Shown: piece by piece, positions 63,813-64,000 of the stretch
Layout: every line of letters begins with the position of its first letter
Position numbering within the stretch: position 1 is the stretch's first letter
Origin: Dactylorhiza incarnata
Taxonomy: Eukaryota > Streptophyta > Magnoliopsida > Asparagales > Orchidaceae
Assembly: GCA_033032865.1 (NCBI GenBank)
Contig: JAWHQI010000024.1
Span: 1,860,001-1,924,000, forward strand
Direction: 5' to 3'
Length of the DNA: 64,000 bases
Notes under the pieces: model-generated
What the model was told of the DNA's origin: nothing
What the model saw: the letters and a program-made list of their open reading frames with translations, nothing else
Database searches by the model: none
Position numbers and translations under genes: made by a program

Positions 63813-64000
63813 GTCTCAGATTTATGCAAGAATGTTATGTTATGGTATGCAATGCAATGCAGCGCAATACAATGCAATGGTGCAAACTCACGCACACGAC
63901 TATGTACGTACAGACCTTTAGTTCCCACTTTTCGGAGGTATCTAACCTCTCGGGCACCTCCCGTCGTGGTCAAACGGTGGCAGAGGAACGGGCGTCTCCT

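Larger units (their letters stand above)
61140..64000 (-). repeat. L-family LTR, truncated by the window end
   Basis: Starts TGTAAGACCCCCC (LTR end on the minus strand) and shares the TCTTATGCCCAG phrase with 15397-16870. Contains a double hairpin at 61844-61942 and, unexpectedly, a second double hairpin with its flanks (TTAGTTCCCACTTTTCGGAGG, CCTCCCGTCGTGGTC) at 63714-64000, so part of the unit is duplicated or a second copy begins before 63700. No genes seen. Confidence 0.65.

Overview
The window is nuclear DNA of a flowering plant. It is dominated by nested LTR retrotransposons and DNA transposons, with one clear intact host gene at 56925-58586. Plant hallmarks are initiator tRNA-Met and tRNA-Phe primer binding sites, Ty1/copia and Ty3/gypsy pol domains, hAT and Harbinger elements, TATAAATA promoters and a berberine-bridge-enzyme-like (BBE-like) oxidase. 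The BBE-like gene is G/C-rich at third codon positions early and A/T-richer late, a gradient commonest in monocots; this is only a hint. No species can be named.

Left part (1-22206). A copia-type 3' LTR (1711-2986), whose body lies mostly outside the window, sits in the gag of a broken Tat-type gypsy element (Tat-A, + strand: 2987-3519, 4474-5204, 14908-15396). Tat-A is cut by a hAT-type MITE (3520-4473) and by a 9.7 kb non-autonomous gypsy element (5205-14907, TSD GGAAG). That element's 5' LTR holds a non-autonomous copia element (5478-9846, TSD CATGT). Then come a fragment of a very long LTR family, here called L (from 15397), and a broken copia element on the minus strand (gag 19868-20890, 5' LTR 20939-22206).

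Middle part (22355-52904). One decayed gypsy element (G0, + strand, roughly 5.3 kb without insertions) has collected four insertions: Tat-B (23478-41214, minus strand), a solo LTR (41465-44076, TSD GATAT), a Harbinger-like MITE inside that solo LTR (42606-43608, carrying a piece of a PPR-DYW gene), and a 4.9 kb solo L LTR (45991-50911, TSD TGCCA). Tat-B carries a full-length copia element (24047-30582, TSD GGGCT) in its 3' LTR. The second Tat-B LTR and the second gypsy LTR preserve the matching empty sites, so the nesting can be read directly. Tat-B also carries an antisense gene with its own TATA box and probable introns (32604-34577) and a 12-copy 90-bp tandem array.

Right part (52905-64000). 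An intact-looking autonomous hAT transposon (53150-56180, TSD ATTGCCAT) lies about 0.75 kb upstream of the BBE-like gene. Converging on that gene is a probable last exon of an unidentified gene (59383-59450, minus). Its presumed intron holds a copia pol fragment and another L-family LTR that runs off the window.

The items most worth a second look are: a pair of hairpins with compensatory changes in all four L-family copies; the spliced antisense gene of Tat-B; three perfect 17-bp-arm inverted repeats inside the hAT element; palindrome arrays upstream of the TATA box in four different copia-type LTR families; and the PPR fragment captured by the MITE.
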